Source: Paenibacillus sp. cl123 (GTDB taxonomy: Bacteria > Bacillota > Bacilli > Paenibacillales > NBRC-103111). From it: a DNA stretch of 64,000 nucleotides. How positions within the stretch are numbered: position 1 is the first letter of the stretch; each line of letters begins with the position of its first letter. Of the stretch, positions 1 to 8,216 are shown one piece after another. The DNA lies in assembly GCF_900101595.1 (NCBI RefSeq), contig NZ_FMYY01000021.1:1-64000 (forward strand), in the 5' to 3' direction. The position numbers and the translations under genes are program-made. The notes under the pieces were generated by a model, which had not been told where the DNA came from, ran no database searches, and was given only the letters and a program-made list of their open reading frames with translations.

Positions 1-506
1 CCGTGACTCAGCTTAGCCCGACGATCAAATTTTCTGTCAATGTCAGCGGAGCAAAGGGGAAAACCTTTAAAGCAAAATTCAATCTGTCGCCGACTCTGTA
101 CGAGGCGGAAGATTTGCCGACCACCGCATCGGGCGCCGTCCAGGCCGATTTTACGGATTCTCAAAGCTCCAACGGGGCAGGAAACAAGCTGGATGCCAAC
201 GGGGTCAACGACTATGTGGAGTACAGTTTGGATGTCCCGTCAAGCGGCACGTATAAGATCAAGCTGGGCGTAAAAAAATTGGATTCAAGAGGCAAATTCA
301 AGCTGTACCTGCCACAAGCCAATTTATATATAGGCCCCGAGCAGGACCAATATTCTTCAAGCATTGAGCATGCTGAATTGGATTTTGGAAATTACACGTT
401 TAACTCTGCCGGAACTAAGGTCTTTAGGTTCATTGTGACCGGCAAGCATGCTAACAGTACAGGCTATACGCTGGCGAATGATTATATCAGGCTGACGGCT
501 CAATAA
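1..506 (+). CDS. C-terminal part of a PL8 polysaccharide lyase with carbohydrate-binding-like module (partial)
   Basis: The reading frame is already open at base 1 and ends with TAA at 504-506, so this is the last ~168 residues of a gene that starts outside the window. The first ~28 residues (TQLSPTIKFSVNVSGAKG and following) match almost word for word the end of the PL8 lyase catalytic part encoded at 17891-21316, so the missing part is probably a PL8 lyase. After that junction the two proteins differ completely. Here a ~135-residue module begins YEAEDL and contains DYVEYSLDVPSSGTYKIKLG and DYIRLTAQ, the pattern of a CBM6/CBM35-type beta-sandwich. Known PL8 enzymes eliminate uronate-containing polysaccharides outside the cell. 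Substrate cannot be read from this fragment. The lyase identity is inferred from the paralogue only. Confidence 0.75.
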   Translation, partial: VTQLSPTIKFSVNVSGAKGKTFKAKFNLSPTLYEAEDLPTTASGAVQADFTDSQSSNGAGNKLDANGVNDYVEYSLDVPSSGTYKIKLGVKKLDSRGKFKLYLPQANLYIGPEQDQYSSSIEHAELDFGNYTFNSAGTKVFRFIVTGKHANSTGYTLANDYIRLTAQ

Positions 507-577
507 AGAGTCAAGTGGTGCGAGGGGGAATGGGTACGGGTTCCAGGACGCCTCAATCGGTCGCTCAGCAGCGTTTA

Positions 578-625
578 TCGTAAAATAAGGTTGGCCAGTT
601 TTAACCGGCCAACCTTATTTTACGA
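578..625. terminator. Bidirectional Rho-independent terminator
   Basis: Perfect 19-bp arms (578-596 and 607-625) enclose a 10-nt loop. The arms end in TAAAATAA / TTATTTTA, giving U-rich tails in both directions. It sits between two convergent genes, the lyase ending at 506 and the penicillin-binding protein ending at 687. Confidence 0.85.
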
Positions 626-686
626 ACCTCTATACGAATCGTCGCCTGAAACGCCTTACTCGGCTTGTCCCTCCTTCGCCCCCCGC

Positions 687-3206
687 CTACAGCCGCTGGG
701 CCGTTTCTTCTCCGCCAGGCTCCCCGGCTTGTTTACCGTCGTCAACCCCTGCTGCCGGCTTGTCGCCCTCTACCTTCCCGCCGGCGGCGCTGCTTGTACC
801 TTTCTCGCTCTCTTTACCCTTGTCCTCGCCTCTTTCTTTCTCTCCGCTCTTCTTTTCGGCGTCCTTCTTCTCGGCGTCCTTCTTCGCTCCATCCTTTTTC
901 TCGGCTTCCTTCTCCTTGCTCTCCCCCTTCTCCTGCTCTTTGCTGCCGCCGCTTCCCGCGCTGTTCACGCTGCCCGCTCCCGGCTTGCCCGGAGCCGTGC
1001 CTTTATCCGCTCCAGCTTGACGGTCCTTGTCCTCCGCGGCCTGTTTATTGTCCTCGGCGCCTTCTGCTCCGGACGGCTGCCCAGCCTTCTCCTGGCTGGC
1101 GGCGTTCTGCTGCTGAGCCGCCGCCAGCAGCGCAGCGGCCTCTGCCTGCCGTGCGGCGGCTGCCGCCTCTTCCTTGGCGCGGGCCGCCTGCCTCTTGGCT
1201 TCCGCCAGCGCGTATAAAGCCTCCTCCGTGCCGTTGATCAGCTTGCTGCCGCCTGCGAAGGCTTTATACGATTCCGGCTTGACGAAAGCCTGGGCCGGCG
1301 TACCTTCCAGCGCACGGCTTACAACTTCCCTGAACAGAGCCGCCGGGTATTTGCCGCCGGTCGTGTTCAGATATTTCTCCTTGTTCGTCCGCTCGTAGCC
1401 GAGCCAGACGGCAGCCACCAGCTCATGCGTATAGCCGACAAACCAAGCGTCCTTGGAGCCGTCGATCTGATTGCCGCGGGCATCCTTGAATTCCGGAATA
1501 TCGGGAAGCTGCGTCGTTCCCGTTTTGCCCGCTACGGGCCTGTCCATTCGCGCTGCCTGGCCTGTGCCCGAGGTCACAACCTTCTCCAGCATCTTGGTCA
1601 TCGTGTAAGCTACGCTAGGGTCCAGCACACGCTGAAGCTGAGGTTTAGCCTCCTCGCCCACCAGGCTGCCGTTTTTATCCGTAATTTTGGTGATCGCATA
1701 AGCTTTGGCCATCATCCCATTATTGGCGAAAGCCGTATAAGCCTGGGCCATCTGCAGCGGGGAAGTCCCTTTCGTCATTCCTCCGAGGGCGATACTGAAT
1801 ACCCGGTCCGATGGCTGAACGGACAGACCGACCTTGCGGGCGAAATCAAGCCCCTTGTCGATCCCGATCTCCTTCAGCATGGCGACGGCAGGAATATTGT
1901 AAGATTGGATCAATGCCTCCTCCATCGTCACCCAGCCATGAAACTTCATTCCGTAGTTCATCGGCTTGTACCCGCCGCCAAAATCCGTTTCTTCATCATA
2001 AATTCGGTCAGCCGGCCCAAAGCCCTGGCTGAGCGCAGGAGCGTAGACAACCAACGGTTTGATCGTGGAGCCCGGCTGCCGTTCGGCTTGCGTCGCATAA
2101 TTGAACGCCCGGAACGTCTGCTGCTCTTGATTGCGGGAGCCTACGATGCCGCGAATTGCCCCGGTCTGCGGCTCCATCAAGACGATCGCGCTCTGCAGAC
2201 CTCCCCGATCCTCGGGGAAGAAGGAAGGCTCCCGGTAAACCGTTTCCGCCGCCTGCTGAACCTTCGGGTCCAGATTCGTGAAAATATGGAATCCGGAGGA
2301 GAGGATTTGCTGCTCGGACAAGCCGTATTTCTCGATAGCTTCATTGATGACATGATCGATATACGAGGGATAGATCTTCGCCGTTTTCGTCTCCGACTTG
2401 TCCACCAGCTTGAGCTCTTCCTTCATCGCCTCATCCCGCTGCTGTGGGGTAATTTTCCCCTGTTGGGCCATGAGGGTAAGGATCAGATTTCTTCGCTCGA
2501 CAGCCGGACCCGGCTTCTTGACCGGCGAATAATAGGTCGGGGATTTCGGAATTCCGGCCATCAACGCGGATTCCGCCAGCGTCAGCTCGGAGGCGTTTTT
2601 GCCGAAATACGTCCGGGAAGCGCGCTGCAGCCCCCAAGCTCCTTCGCCGAAATAAATATAATTGAGATACATCTCCAAAATCTGGTCCTTCGAGTAAGTA
2701 TTTTCGATTTTGAAGGCGGCGATCGCTTCTTTTATTTTGCGGGTGTAGGTTTGCTCGGTGGACAGCAGCATCGTCTTCGCCAGCTGCTGGGTGATGGTGC
2801 TTCCGCCTTCTACGGTGTGGCCGGATTTCCAGTTTTTATAGAAGGCGCGGGCGATCCCGTATATGTCAATTCCTCGATGCTCATAGAAACGGGCGTCCTC
2901 GACGGCAATCACCGCATCAAGCATCTGCTTGGGATATTGATCCAGCGGCGTGTACTCCATCCTGGCATTCGTCACTTCCGTTATGATCTGGCCGTTGCGG
3001 TCATAAAAATAGGTCGAGCGGGCTGGCTCCTGATCGAGCCGCGTAATGTCCGAAGCCGCATACATCGACTTGTAGGTTTTCCACGTCCAGTTCAAGCCCC
3101 ATAATCCGCTGACGACGAAGGCCAGCACAAACAAGCCCAGGAAGAGCTTTAGTGTGACTACTGCTTTTTTGCGCCAATTCGGCGTTTGTCCCGATACCGA
3201 CTCCAT
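687..3206 (-). CDS. Class A penicillin-binding protein (PBP1A family)
   Basis: Bifunctional peptidoglycan synthase, 839 aa, anchored by one N-terminal membrane segment (about residues 18-40). The GT51 glycosyltransferase domain carries EDARFYEHRG with the catalytic Glu at 103, followed by GGSTITQQLAK (134-144). The transpeptidase domain shows STIK (Ser380-Lys383), SYN (435-437) and KTGTT (561-565), so both activities look intact. After about residue 650 the protein continues as a long, low-complexity tail rich in Lys, Glu and Ala with repeated EKKDAEKK-like units. This probably forms an extended or coiled-coil wall-spanning extension. A GGGGGA ribosome site lies just before the ATG. It is monocistronic, convergent with the lyase fragment. 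Intact PBP1A-like genes are normally core housekeeping genes. Confidence 0.95.
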   Translation of the reverse strand: MESVSGQTPNWRKKAVVTLKLFLGLFVLAFVVSGLWGLNWTWKTYKSMYAASDITRLDQEPARSTYFYDRNGQIITEVTNARMEYTPLDQYPKQMLDAVIAVEDARFYEHRGIDIYGIARAFYKNWKSGHTVEGGSTITQQLAKTMLLSTEQTYTRKIKEAIAAFKIENTYSKDQILEMYLNYIYFGEGAWGLQRASRTYFGKNASELTLAESALMAGIPKSPTYYSPVKKPGPAVERRNLILTLMAQQGKITPQQRDEAMKEELKLVDKSETKTAKIYPSYIDHVINEAIEKYGLSEQQILSSGFHIFTNLDPKVQQAAETVYREPSFFPEDRGGLQSAIVLMEPQTGAIRGIVGSRNQEQQTFRAFNYATQAERQPGSTIKPLVVYAPALSQGFGPADRIYDEETDFGGGYKPMNYGMKFHGWVTMEEALIQSYNIPAVAMLKEIGIDKGLDFARKVGLSVQPSDRVFSIALGGMTKGTSPLQMAQAYTAFANNGMMAKAYAITKITDKNGSLVGEEAKPQLQRVLDPSVAYTMTKMLEKVVTSGTGQAARMDRPVAGKTGTTQLPDIPEFKDARGNQIDGSKDAWFVGYTHELVAAVWLGYERTNKEKYLNTTGGKYPAALFREVVSRALEGTPAQAFVKPESYKAFAGGSKLINGTEEALYALAEAKRQAARAKEEAAAAARQAEAAALLAAAQQQNAASQEKAGQPSGAEGAEDNKQAAEDKDRQAGADKGTAPGKPGAGSVNSAGSGGSKEQEKGESKEKEAEKKDGAKKDAEKKDAEKKSGEKERGEDKGKESEKGTSSAAGGKVEGDKPAAGVDDGKQAGEPGGEETAQRL

Positions 3207-3551
3207 ATTCCGATCCCCCTAAGCTGCCTGTTTTACTCCTTGTTTACCACCAAGGCGTATAGGTCAAACAGCCTGCCTGGATCTGACGAAAGCAGAGCAT
3301 GACAGGCATGACAGCTCCTGACGAATTGCATAGGGAAAATAGGCGCTTCAACGGCACTTGCGCTCCCCGGGCGAGCATCGCCGACCGCGTCGGCAGGACC
3401 TCCCCTCCCTGTCCCGGCTGTTCCAGGCGCAGGAAGGCATGTCCGCTACCGCATACCGGAGTTATGTGCTGCAAGGCGTTGACCAGGATATTGTCCTGGA
3501 GGACGAATTTGTAAATCAGTTGCGGAGCATCCGCGGTGAGGAGAACAGATC
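3207..3551. other. Gene-poor stretch with possible transposase-like remnant
   Basis: No intact gene. On the plus strand, 3430-3551 reads as a short frame containing GMSATAYRSYVLQGVDQ and LEDEFVNQLRS. This loosely resembles the C-terminal part of Y1/REP-associated transposases, but the match is from memory and weak. Together with the broken GrpB frame that follows, the stretch looks like decayed DNA. Confidence 0.3.
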
Positions 3552-3755
3552 ATGAGGAAGGTCGAGGTCGTTCCATATGATGTAAGCTGCCCGCATTGTA
3601 CGAAAAGGAGGCGCTCAACTACGGATGGCTGAAGCTTCAACCGGCCAAGCAGTTTCCGGCAAATATCAACGCCTACATCGGGTGGCAAGGATGCGCTGGT
3701 CAAGGAGCTGGTGGCCAAGGCGCTCAGCTGGTATAACCAGGCAGAAGCGCTTCGG
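3552..3755 (+). pseudogene. GrpB (UPF0157) family pseudogene
   Basis: The frame opens with ATG at 3552 and reads MRKVEVVPYD, the typical start of GrpB-like proteins. A one-base shift then leads into YEKEALNYGWLKL and QPAKQFPANINAYI. A second one-base shift (an extra G near 3680) leads into GGKDALVKELVAKALSWY, the typical GrpB C-terminal region. The central ~100 residues of the usual ~170-residue family protein are missing. Two frameshifts plus an internal deletion make this a relic. GrpB family members are nucleotidyltransferase-fold proteins of poorly defined function. Assignment is from pattern memory. Confidence 0.6.
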
Positions 3756-3843
3756 CCGACTAGCCGTCAGAGACGGAAGAGAAAGCGGAGCGGGAAGGTA
3801 CTCGGGAGCTTGCTAAGGCTGCACGCTCCTCCTTTCCCGCCCG

Positions 3844-4317
3844 CTACCGAAGCTGCAAAATAAACTTCTGCCTGGAGCCGCCTTCCGGACCGGCAGGCAG
3901 CTTGTCAGCCGACGGCCTAAATCCGAGCTTGCGGTAAAGCTCCCTTGCCGGCTGGCCGTCCGGAATATCCGGGCCGAACGTGACGACTGCCACTTCCGCC
4001 GGCCGGACAACGCCGGAAAACGCATGCCGGACGAGCGTTGTAGCGACTCCCCTGCCTCGCGCCCCGGCATTCACCGACAGCCAGCCAAGCTTGTAGACTG
4101 GCGCATGCGTGGAGGAGAACAGCAGACCTCCGAGCAGCTGAGCCCCAGGCGGGCCGTCCTGCTCTCTTATGCAGAAAGCGCTTCTGGCGTTGATATGCTT
4201 CTCCAGCGCCCGGATAAAGCCCGGCTCTTCCACCATCGGACCAAATAAATATTCAACCTCGGCCGCCAGCTCCAGCCACCCGGGCATATCTTTTTCTACG
4301 GCGTGCACAACTTTCAT
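3844..4317 (-). CDS. GNAT-family N-acetyltransferase
   Basis: 157-residue single-domain protein, normal for the family. Motif A, ARGRGVATTLV (86-96), is the acetyl-CoA pyrophosphate loop (R/Q-x-x-G-x-G/A). It is followed by the ELYRKLGFRP segment that closes the GNAT fold. Acceptor substrate cannot be told. An AAGGGGGG ribosome site lies 11 nt before the ATG. It lies 33 bp after the AraC gene stop on the same strand direction and may be transcribed alone. Start chosen from ribosome site and the usual MKVV-like beginning. Confidence 0.85.
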   Translation of the reverse strand: MKVVHAVEKDMPGWLELAAEVEYLFGPMVEEPGFIRALEKHINARSAFCIREQDGPPGAQLLGGLLFSSTHAPVYKLGWLSVNAGARGRGVATTLVRHAFSGVVRPAEVAVVTFGPDIPDGQPARELYRKLGFRPSADKLPAGPEGGSRQKFILQLR

Positions 4318-4350
4318 CTTGATTGTATCCCCCCTTCTCCCTGTAAGCTA

Positions 4351-5226
4351 TCACATCAGATCGAACGCTTGGCCGCGCATCTTCCGGTAAACCTGGGGAC
4401 TGATTCCCTTGCGCTTTTTAAACAGCTGACAAAAGTGGGAGGAACTGAAGCTCCCTACGTCCTCGGCAATTTCCCGGATGCTTCGGGTGGTCGTCAGAAG
4501 CTGATCGCACGCTTCGCGCAGACGTCTCTCCGCTATATAGGCGGAGAGGCTTATTCCTGTATATTTGCGAAACAGGTGAGAGATATAATAAGACGACAGA
4601 TGAAGCTCGGCCGCCATTCGCTCCAACTGGAGAGGCTGCTTGTAGTTCGCCTCCACCCAGTCCATCATCTTCTCCACATGCACCGTCGTCTTGGCCGACA
4701 GCTCGGACATCCGCCCTCCCGGAACCACATGAATCTGCAAATACCGCAGCAGCACGGTAAGCAGCAGCGCCTGCTCCTCCTTGGTATCCGCTCCGGGGGA
4801 CTGCATCGCCAGATGATAATCGTCGAGGATATCAGACAGCCTCATGTCGCTGCCCAGATCGAATACCTGCTCCGGCAGCGTGCCTTTCCAGAAATGAAGA
4901 AACCAGGCATGCAGTCTCGGAAACGGACTGAGCAGCGGCTCTGCGACCCGCGGATCGAATGTGAGGATCGATCGGACATATTGTCCGCCGGACGTTCCCG
5001 GAACATCAATCTTGTGCAGCTGGTAGGGCTGAAAGCAAAGCAGCATGCCGGGCCGCATCGGGAAGCTTCGACCTTCGACGGTGACCTCGCCTTCTCCTTC
5101 ATACACATACAGCAGCTCGATGCCCTGATGGGCATGCAGCATTTTCCACGGCCATTGGGTGTTCCTGGCCCGGTGGGTGACGCGGAAGGCGGTCGGTCCA
5201 AGGTCCATCGGATCTATATAACTCAT
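4351..5226 (-). CDS. AraC-family transcriptional regulator with cupin-like sensor domain
   Basis: 291 residues. The N-terminal half carries a cupin-like ligand pocket (HAHQGIELLYVYEGEGEV, about residues 31-48). The C-terminal ~100 residues hold the double helix-turn-helix, ending with SSSHFCQLFKKRKGISPQVY. The frame stays open to 5412, but the ATG at 5226 is preceded by AGGAGC at 8 nt and aligns with the normal AraC beginning, so the shorter start was chosen. It is divergent from the unsaturated glucuronyl hydrolase at 5345, with 118 bp between the genes. That makes it the likely local regulator of that enzyme, responding to an uronate-containing oligosaccharide (inference). Confidence 0.9.
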   Translation of the reverse strand: MSYIDPMDLGPTAFRVTHRARNTQWPWKMLHAHQGIELLYVYEGEGEVTVEGRSFPMRPGMLLCFQPYQLHKIDVPGTSGGQYVRSILTFDPRVAEPLLSPFPRLHAWFLHFWKGTLPEQVFDLGSDMRLSDILDDYHLAMQSPGADTKEEQALLLTVLLRYLQIHVVPGGRMSELSAKTTVHVEKMMDWVEANYKQPLQLERMAAELHLSSYYISHLFRKYTGISLSAYIAERRLREACDQLLTTTRSIREIAEDVGSFSSSHFCQLFKKRKGISPQVYRKMRGQAFDLM

Positions 5227-5344
5227 CTTCGCAGCTCCTATAATAGCAAGATAGCTATATTTTAGCACAACCCGCCCCCATCCGTACCGATCTATAATAT
5301 AGAAGAGCAAGGAGCGATCACAAACCGTGCCAGGAGGAATCATA

Positions 5345-6478
5345 ATGTGGAAACAAGCGATTGAAGAAGCTTTGCGGATTACGGAAGCCAATATCGGAAG
5401 GTTCGAGGGCAAGTTCCCCCATGTTAGCGACGGCGGAACAAATTACGTGCTCAACGACAATAGGGAATGGACCGACGGCTTCTGGTCGGGCATCCTGTGG
5501 CTGGCTTATGAATATAGCAATAAAGAAGTATTTCGCGAAGCCGCTGTCAAAACAGTCGACAGCTTTAGCCGCCGGCTCGAGCAGCGCGTTGCATTGGAGC
5601 ATCATGATATCGGCTTCCTGTACTCGCTCTCGACCAAAGCGCAGTGGATCATCGAAGGCGACGAGCAGGCCAAAGCACTGACGGTGAAGGCTGCCGATGT
5701 GCTGCTCGACCGCTGGAGAGAGAAAACCCAGCTGCTGCAGGCTTGGGGTCCGAAGGATGACCCGACCAATGGCGGCCGGATCATTATCGACTGCCTGCTG
5801 AATCTGCCTCTGCTGTACTGGGCGGCCGAAGCGACCGGAGACAGCCGCTACCGCGAGCTGGCCGAGATTCATGCGCATAAAAGCCGCCGTTTCCTCGTTC
5901 GCGGAGACGATTCGTCTTACCACACGTTCTACTTCGACCAGGAGACGGGTGATTCGCTGCGGGGCGGCACACATCAAGGATTCCGCGACGGTTCGACCTG
6001 GACGCGCGGACAAGCGTGGGGCATCTACGGCTTCGCGTTATCCTACCGCTATCTGAAGCAGCCCGAGCTGCTCGAAACGTCCAAGCGCATGGCTCGCTAC
6101 TTCCTGGACCACCTGCCCGAGGACGGCGTCGCGTATTGGGACTTCGACGTGCCGCAAACGCCGGAATCCCAGCGCGACAGCTCGGCGTCGGCGATTGCCG
6201 CAGCCGGCATGCTGGAAATTGCCGACCTGCTCCCGGACAGCGACCCGGACAAGGCGTTCTTCCGCAAGGCGGCAGAAGATGCGGTTACCGCTCTGTACGA
6301 GCATTACTCGACGCGCGGGGAAGCGGATGCGGAAGGCTTCCTGAAGCATGGCTCTTACTTCGTCCGCGGCGGCATCTCGCCGGATGATTACACGATCTGG
6401 GGCGACTATTATTATCTGGAAGCCCTGGTTCGCCTCGAGCGGCAGCTTACCGGCTACTGGTATGAGCGCGGCCGTTAA
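5345..6478 (+). CDS. ugl: GH88 unsaturated glucuronyl hydrolase
   Basis: 377-residue cytoplasmic enzyme without signal peptide. It removes the 4,5-unsaturated glucuronic acid from the non-reducing end of oligosaccharides made by polysaccharide lyases. The sequence follows the Bacillus sp. GL1 UGL closely as I remember it: PHVSDG, WTDGFWSGILWL, HHDIGFLYSLS, AWGPK, GGRIIIDCLLNLPLL, GSTWTRGQAWGIYGFAL and GYWYERGR at the C-terminus. The two catalytic aspartates fall at the same numbers, Asp88 and Asp149. The start was placed at the ATG preceded by AGGAGG at 8 nt, since the frame upstream (MPGGII) overlaps this ribosome site. A TATAAT at 5293-5298 may be the -10. Context: PL8 lyases at 1-506 and 17891-21316 would supply its substrate. 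Natural substrate (xanthan, gellan or glycosaminoglycan fragments) is not decided by sequence. Confidence 0.95.
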   Translation: MWKQAIEEALRITEANIGRFEGKFPHVSDGGTNYVLNDNREWTDGFWSGILWLAYEYSNKEVFREAAVKTVDSFSRRLEQRVALEHHDIGFLYSLSTKAQWIIEGDEQAKALTVKAADVLLDRWREKTQLLQAWGPKDDPTNGGRIIIDCLLNLPLLYWAAEATGDSRYRELAEIHAHKSRRFLVRGDDSSYHTFYFDQETGDSLRGGTHQGFRDGSTWTRGQAWGIYGFALSYRYLKQPELLETSKRMARYFLDHLPEDGVAYWDFDVPQTPESQRDSSASAIAAAGMLEIADLLPDSDPDKAFFRKAAEDAVTALYEHYSTRGEADAEGFLKHGSYFVRGGISPDDYTIWGDYYYLEALVRLERQLTGYWYERGR

Positions 6479-6512
6479 TACCGTTTGACCAGAGACACGC
6501 CGGACAACTAAA

Positions 6513-6561
6513 TCGGCCCCCAGCCATGGCGAGACAACGTCTGATCATGGCTGGGGGCCGA
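6513..6561 (+). terminator. Rho-independent terminator after ugl
   Basis: Perfect 16-bp GC-rich arms (6513-6528 and 6546-6561) are followed by CTTTTCTA. On the minus strand the tail is TTTAGTT, so it could also end transcription of the convergent CobW-type gene at 6743. Confidence 0.85.
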
Positions 6562-6742
6562 CTTTTCTATGTTCGGGCTGGTCCGGCGGGAGGCTGCCAA
6601 GCGTCAGCGGGCTGTGCGTGGGGCTGGCTCGGCGGCCGGCCGGGATCGCTGCTATGTCCGGGTTAGCCCGGCAGGCTGCCGGACCGCGACGGACTTTGCC
6701 CGCGGCCACGCTTCGCCTGCCCTGCCTAGCCGACGCCCAGCC

Positions 6743-7951
6743 TCAGCCTGAAGTCTGCTGCAGCTCGGCTTCGGACCGTGGAAGCGGATCAGGGAAGCGG
6801 CTCCAGTCGCGCTCCATCTCTTCATCCGTCAGCAGACAGGCATCCAGCTCCGCGGCGATCTTCTCCTTGTCCATGCCGATGCCGATCAGCACGAGGCGAT
6901 TGATCCTGTCCCCGTAGCGGGGATGCCAGGATTCCGCCAGTTCCGGCTCCTCCTGCAGCAGGCGTGACCGCTCCTCCTCCGGCAGCGCGGCGACCCAGTA
7001 AGCGGCCGCGCCGAACCGGATAGACGGCCCCGCCTGGCTCAGGCTGTGCCCGATGTCATTGCGGCTCGCCAGCCATACCATTCCCTTGGCCCGCACGACC
7101 TCAGCCGGCCAAGCCTCCATCCAGCTCATCAACCGTACGGGATGGAACGGGCGCATCCGTTCATAGACAAAGGAAGCGATGCCGTATTCTTCCGTCTCTG
7201 GCGTATGCGCGCCTCCCTCCAGCTCCCTGATCCACCCCGCCGATGCGCTCGCCTCATCGAAGTCAAACAACCCCGTATTCATGATATCGGACGGCTGTAC
7301 GGCTCCGTTCTCCGCCCGAATCAGCCTGGCGCGCGGCTGCAGCTTGCGCAGCACGGCCTCCAGCTCATTAAGCTCCTCAGCAACCACCATATCGCATTTG
7401 TTCAGGACCAGCACATCGCAGAACTCGATCTGGTCGATCAGCAGATCCACCACATCGCGCGTGTCTTCCTCTCCTGTCGCCTGACCGCGCTCCAGCAGCG
7501 TCTCTCCCGAGGAGAAATCATGCCAGAACCGATAGGCGTCCACGACGGTTACCATCGTATCGAGACGGCAAAACCGGGACAGATCGATCCCGTTTTCTTC
7601 ATGGATGTAAGTGAACGTCTGGGCTACCGGAACCGGTTCGCCGACCCCGGTAGATTCGATCAGAATATAATCGAAGCGCCCATCCTTGGCCAGCCGCTCC
7701 ACTTCCCGCAGCAAGTCCTCCCGCAGCGTACAGCAAATACAGCCGTTAGACATCTCGACCAGCGTCTCATTGGTGCGGGACAACCCTCCCCCGTCGCGGA
7801 TAAGCGCGGCGTCGATGTTCACCTCGCTCAAGTCATTGACAATCACCGCCACCCTCAAGCCTTGGCGATTGTTCAGCACATGGTTCAAAATCGTCGTTTT
7901 ACCCGACCCGAGATAACCGCTCAAAACGGTGACGGGGATTTTCTTTGTCAT
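6743..7951 (-). CDS. COG0523 CobW/ZNG-type metal-chaperone GTPase
   Basis: 402 residues. It has the G3E GTPase P-loop GYLGSGKTT (12-20), the metal-binding CICC (71-74) typical of COG0523, ESTGVGEP (Walker B/switch region) and NKCD for guanine recognition. The C-terminal CobW domain contains PRYGDRINRLVLIGIGMD. These proteins use GTP to deliver metal, commonly zinc under zinc starvation (YciC/ZigA/ZNG1 type). The C-terminal pattern fits the zinc group better than CobW of cobalamin synthesis, and no cobalamin genes are nearby. A GGAG-type ribosome site precedes the ATG. Upstream lie a strong sigma-A-like promoter, Zur-like sites and a terminator-like hairpin (separate entries), so it is probably regulated by metal. 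Confidence 0.9.
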   Translation of the reverse strand: MTKKIPVTVLSGYLGSGKTTILNHVLNNRQGLRVAVIVNDLSEVNIDAALIRDGGGLSRTNETLVEMSNGCICCTLREDLLREVERLAKDGRFDYILIESTGVGEPVPVAQTFTYIHEENGIDLSRFCRLDTMVTVVDAYRFWHDFSSGETLLERGQATGEEDTRDVVDLLIDQIEFCDVLVLNKCDMVVAEELNELEAVLRKLQPRARLIRAENGAVQPSDIMNTGLFDFDEASASAGWIRELEGGAHTPETEEYGIASFVYERMRPFHPVRLMSWMEAWPAEVVRAKGMVWLASRNDIGHSLSQAGPSIRFGAAAYWVAALPEEERSRLLQEEPELAESWHPRYGDRINRLVLIGIGMDKEKIAAELDACLLTDEEMERDWSRFPDPLPRSEAELQQTSG

Positions 7952-7968
7952 TCCGGCTCCACCCCTAA

Positions 7969-7983
7969 GTGTAATTTTTACTA
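7969..7983. promoter_or_regulatory. Possible Zur-like site near the CobW start
   Basis: GTGTAATTTTTACTA matches 10 of 14 defined positions of the Bacillus Zur core TCGTAATnATTACGA. It lies about 20 bp before the start codon, inside the transcribed leader. Weak on its own; noted because the gene family is usually Zur-controlled. Confidence 0.3.
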
Positions 7984-8001
7984 TAATGACAGCAAGTAAA
8001 A

Positions 8002-8026
8002 ACGCCTTTTATTTTTAAAAAGGCGT
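8002..8026 (-). terminator. Terminator-like hairpin in the CobW-gene leader
   Basis: Reading the minus strand, ACGCCTTTT and AAAAGGCGT pair around a short loop and are followed by TTTTTACTT. The hairpin lies downstream of the predicted promoter at 8063-8091 and upstream of the start codon at 7951. It would therefore be transcribed as part of the leader and could cause premature termination. Confidence 0.55.
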
Positions 8027-8039
8027 CCCATTCCTATAA

Positions 8040-8054
8040 ACGTAATAAATACAA
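8040..8054. promoter_or_regulatory. Candidate Zur operator
   Basis: ACGTAATAAATACAA matches 11 of 14 defined positions of TCGTAATnATTACGA. It lies immediately downstream of the predicted -10 box, a position where a bound repressor would block transcription of the COG0523 gene. Confidence 0.4.
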
Positions 8055-8062
8055 TTAAACAC

Positions 8063-8091
8063 ATTGTAGACACAAGAGGCCCGCTTGTCAA
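8063..8091 (-). promoter_or_regulatory. Sigma-A-type promoter for the COG0523 gene
   Basis: On the minus strand TTGACA (8086-8091) and TACAAT (8063-8068) are separated by exactly 17 bp, close to consensus. Transcription would begin near 8056, giving a leader of about 105 nt. Confidence 0.8.
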
Positions 8092-8176
8092 GCATTGATG
8101 CATCCATGATCAACCGCAAGCGGGGCCGGCTCATGCGCAACGGGGGCCCCTCCCTTCAGTCCCCGTTAAAATGCCT

Positions 8177-8202
8177 CAGGCCGCCAAATCCTTGGCAGCC
8201 TG
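8177..8202 (-). terminator. Rho-independent terminator after the PH-domain gene
   Basis: CAGGCTGCC pairs with GGCGGCCTG (one G-U) around AAGGATTT, followed on the minus strand by AGGCATTTT. It lies 14 bp after the stop codon of the gene at 8217. Confidence 0.7.
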
Positions 8203-8216
8203 GGGGAACTTAAGCT

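Noticed and set aside
1425..3104. 559-codon plus-strand frame opposite the penicillin-binding protein gene
   Set aside because: Lies fully antisense to a gene with intact catalytic motifs. It has no family pattern or ribosome site, and such long shadows are usual in GC-rich third-position coding DNA.
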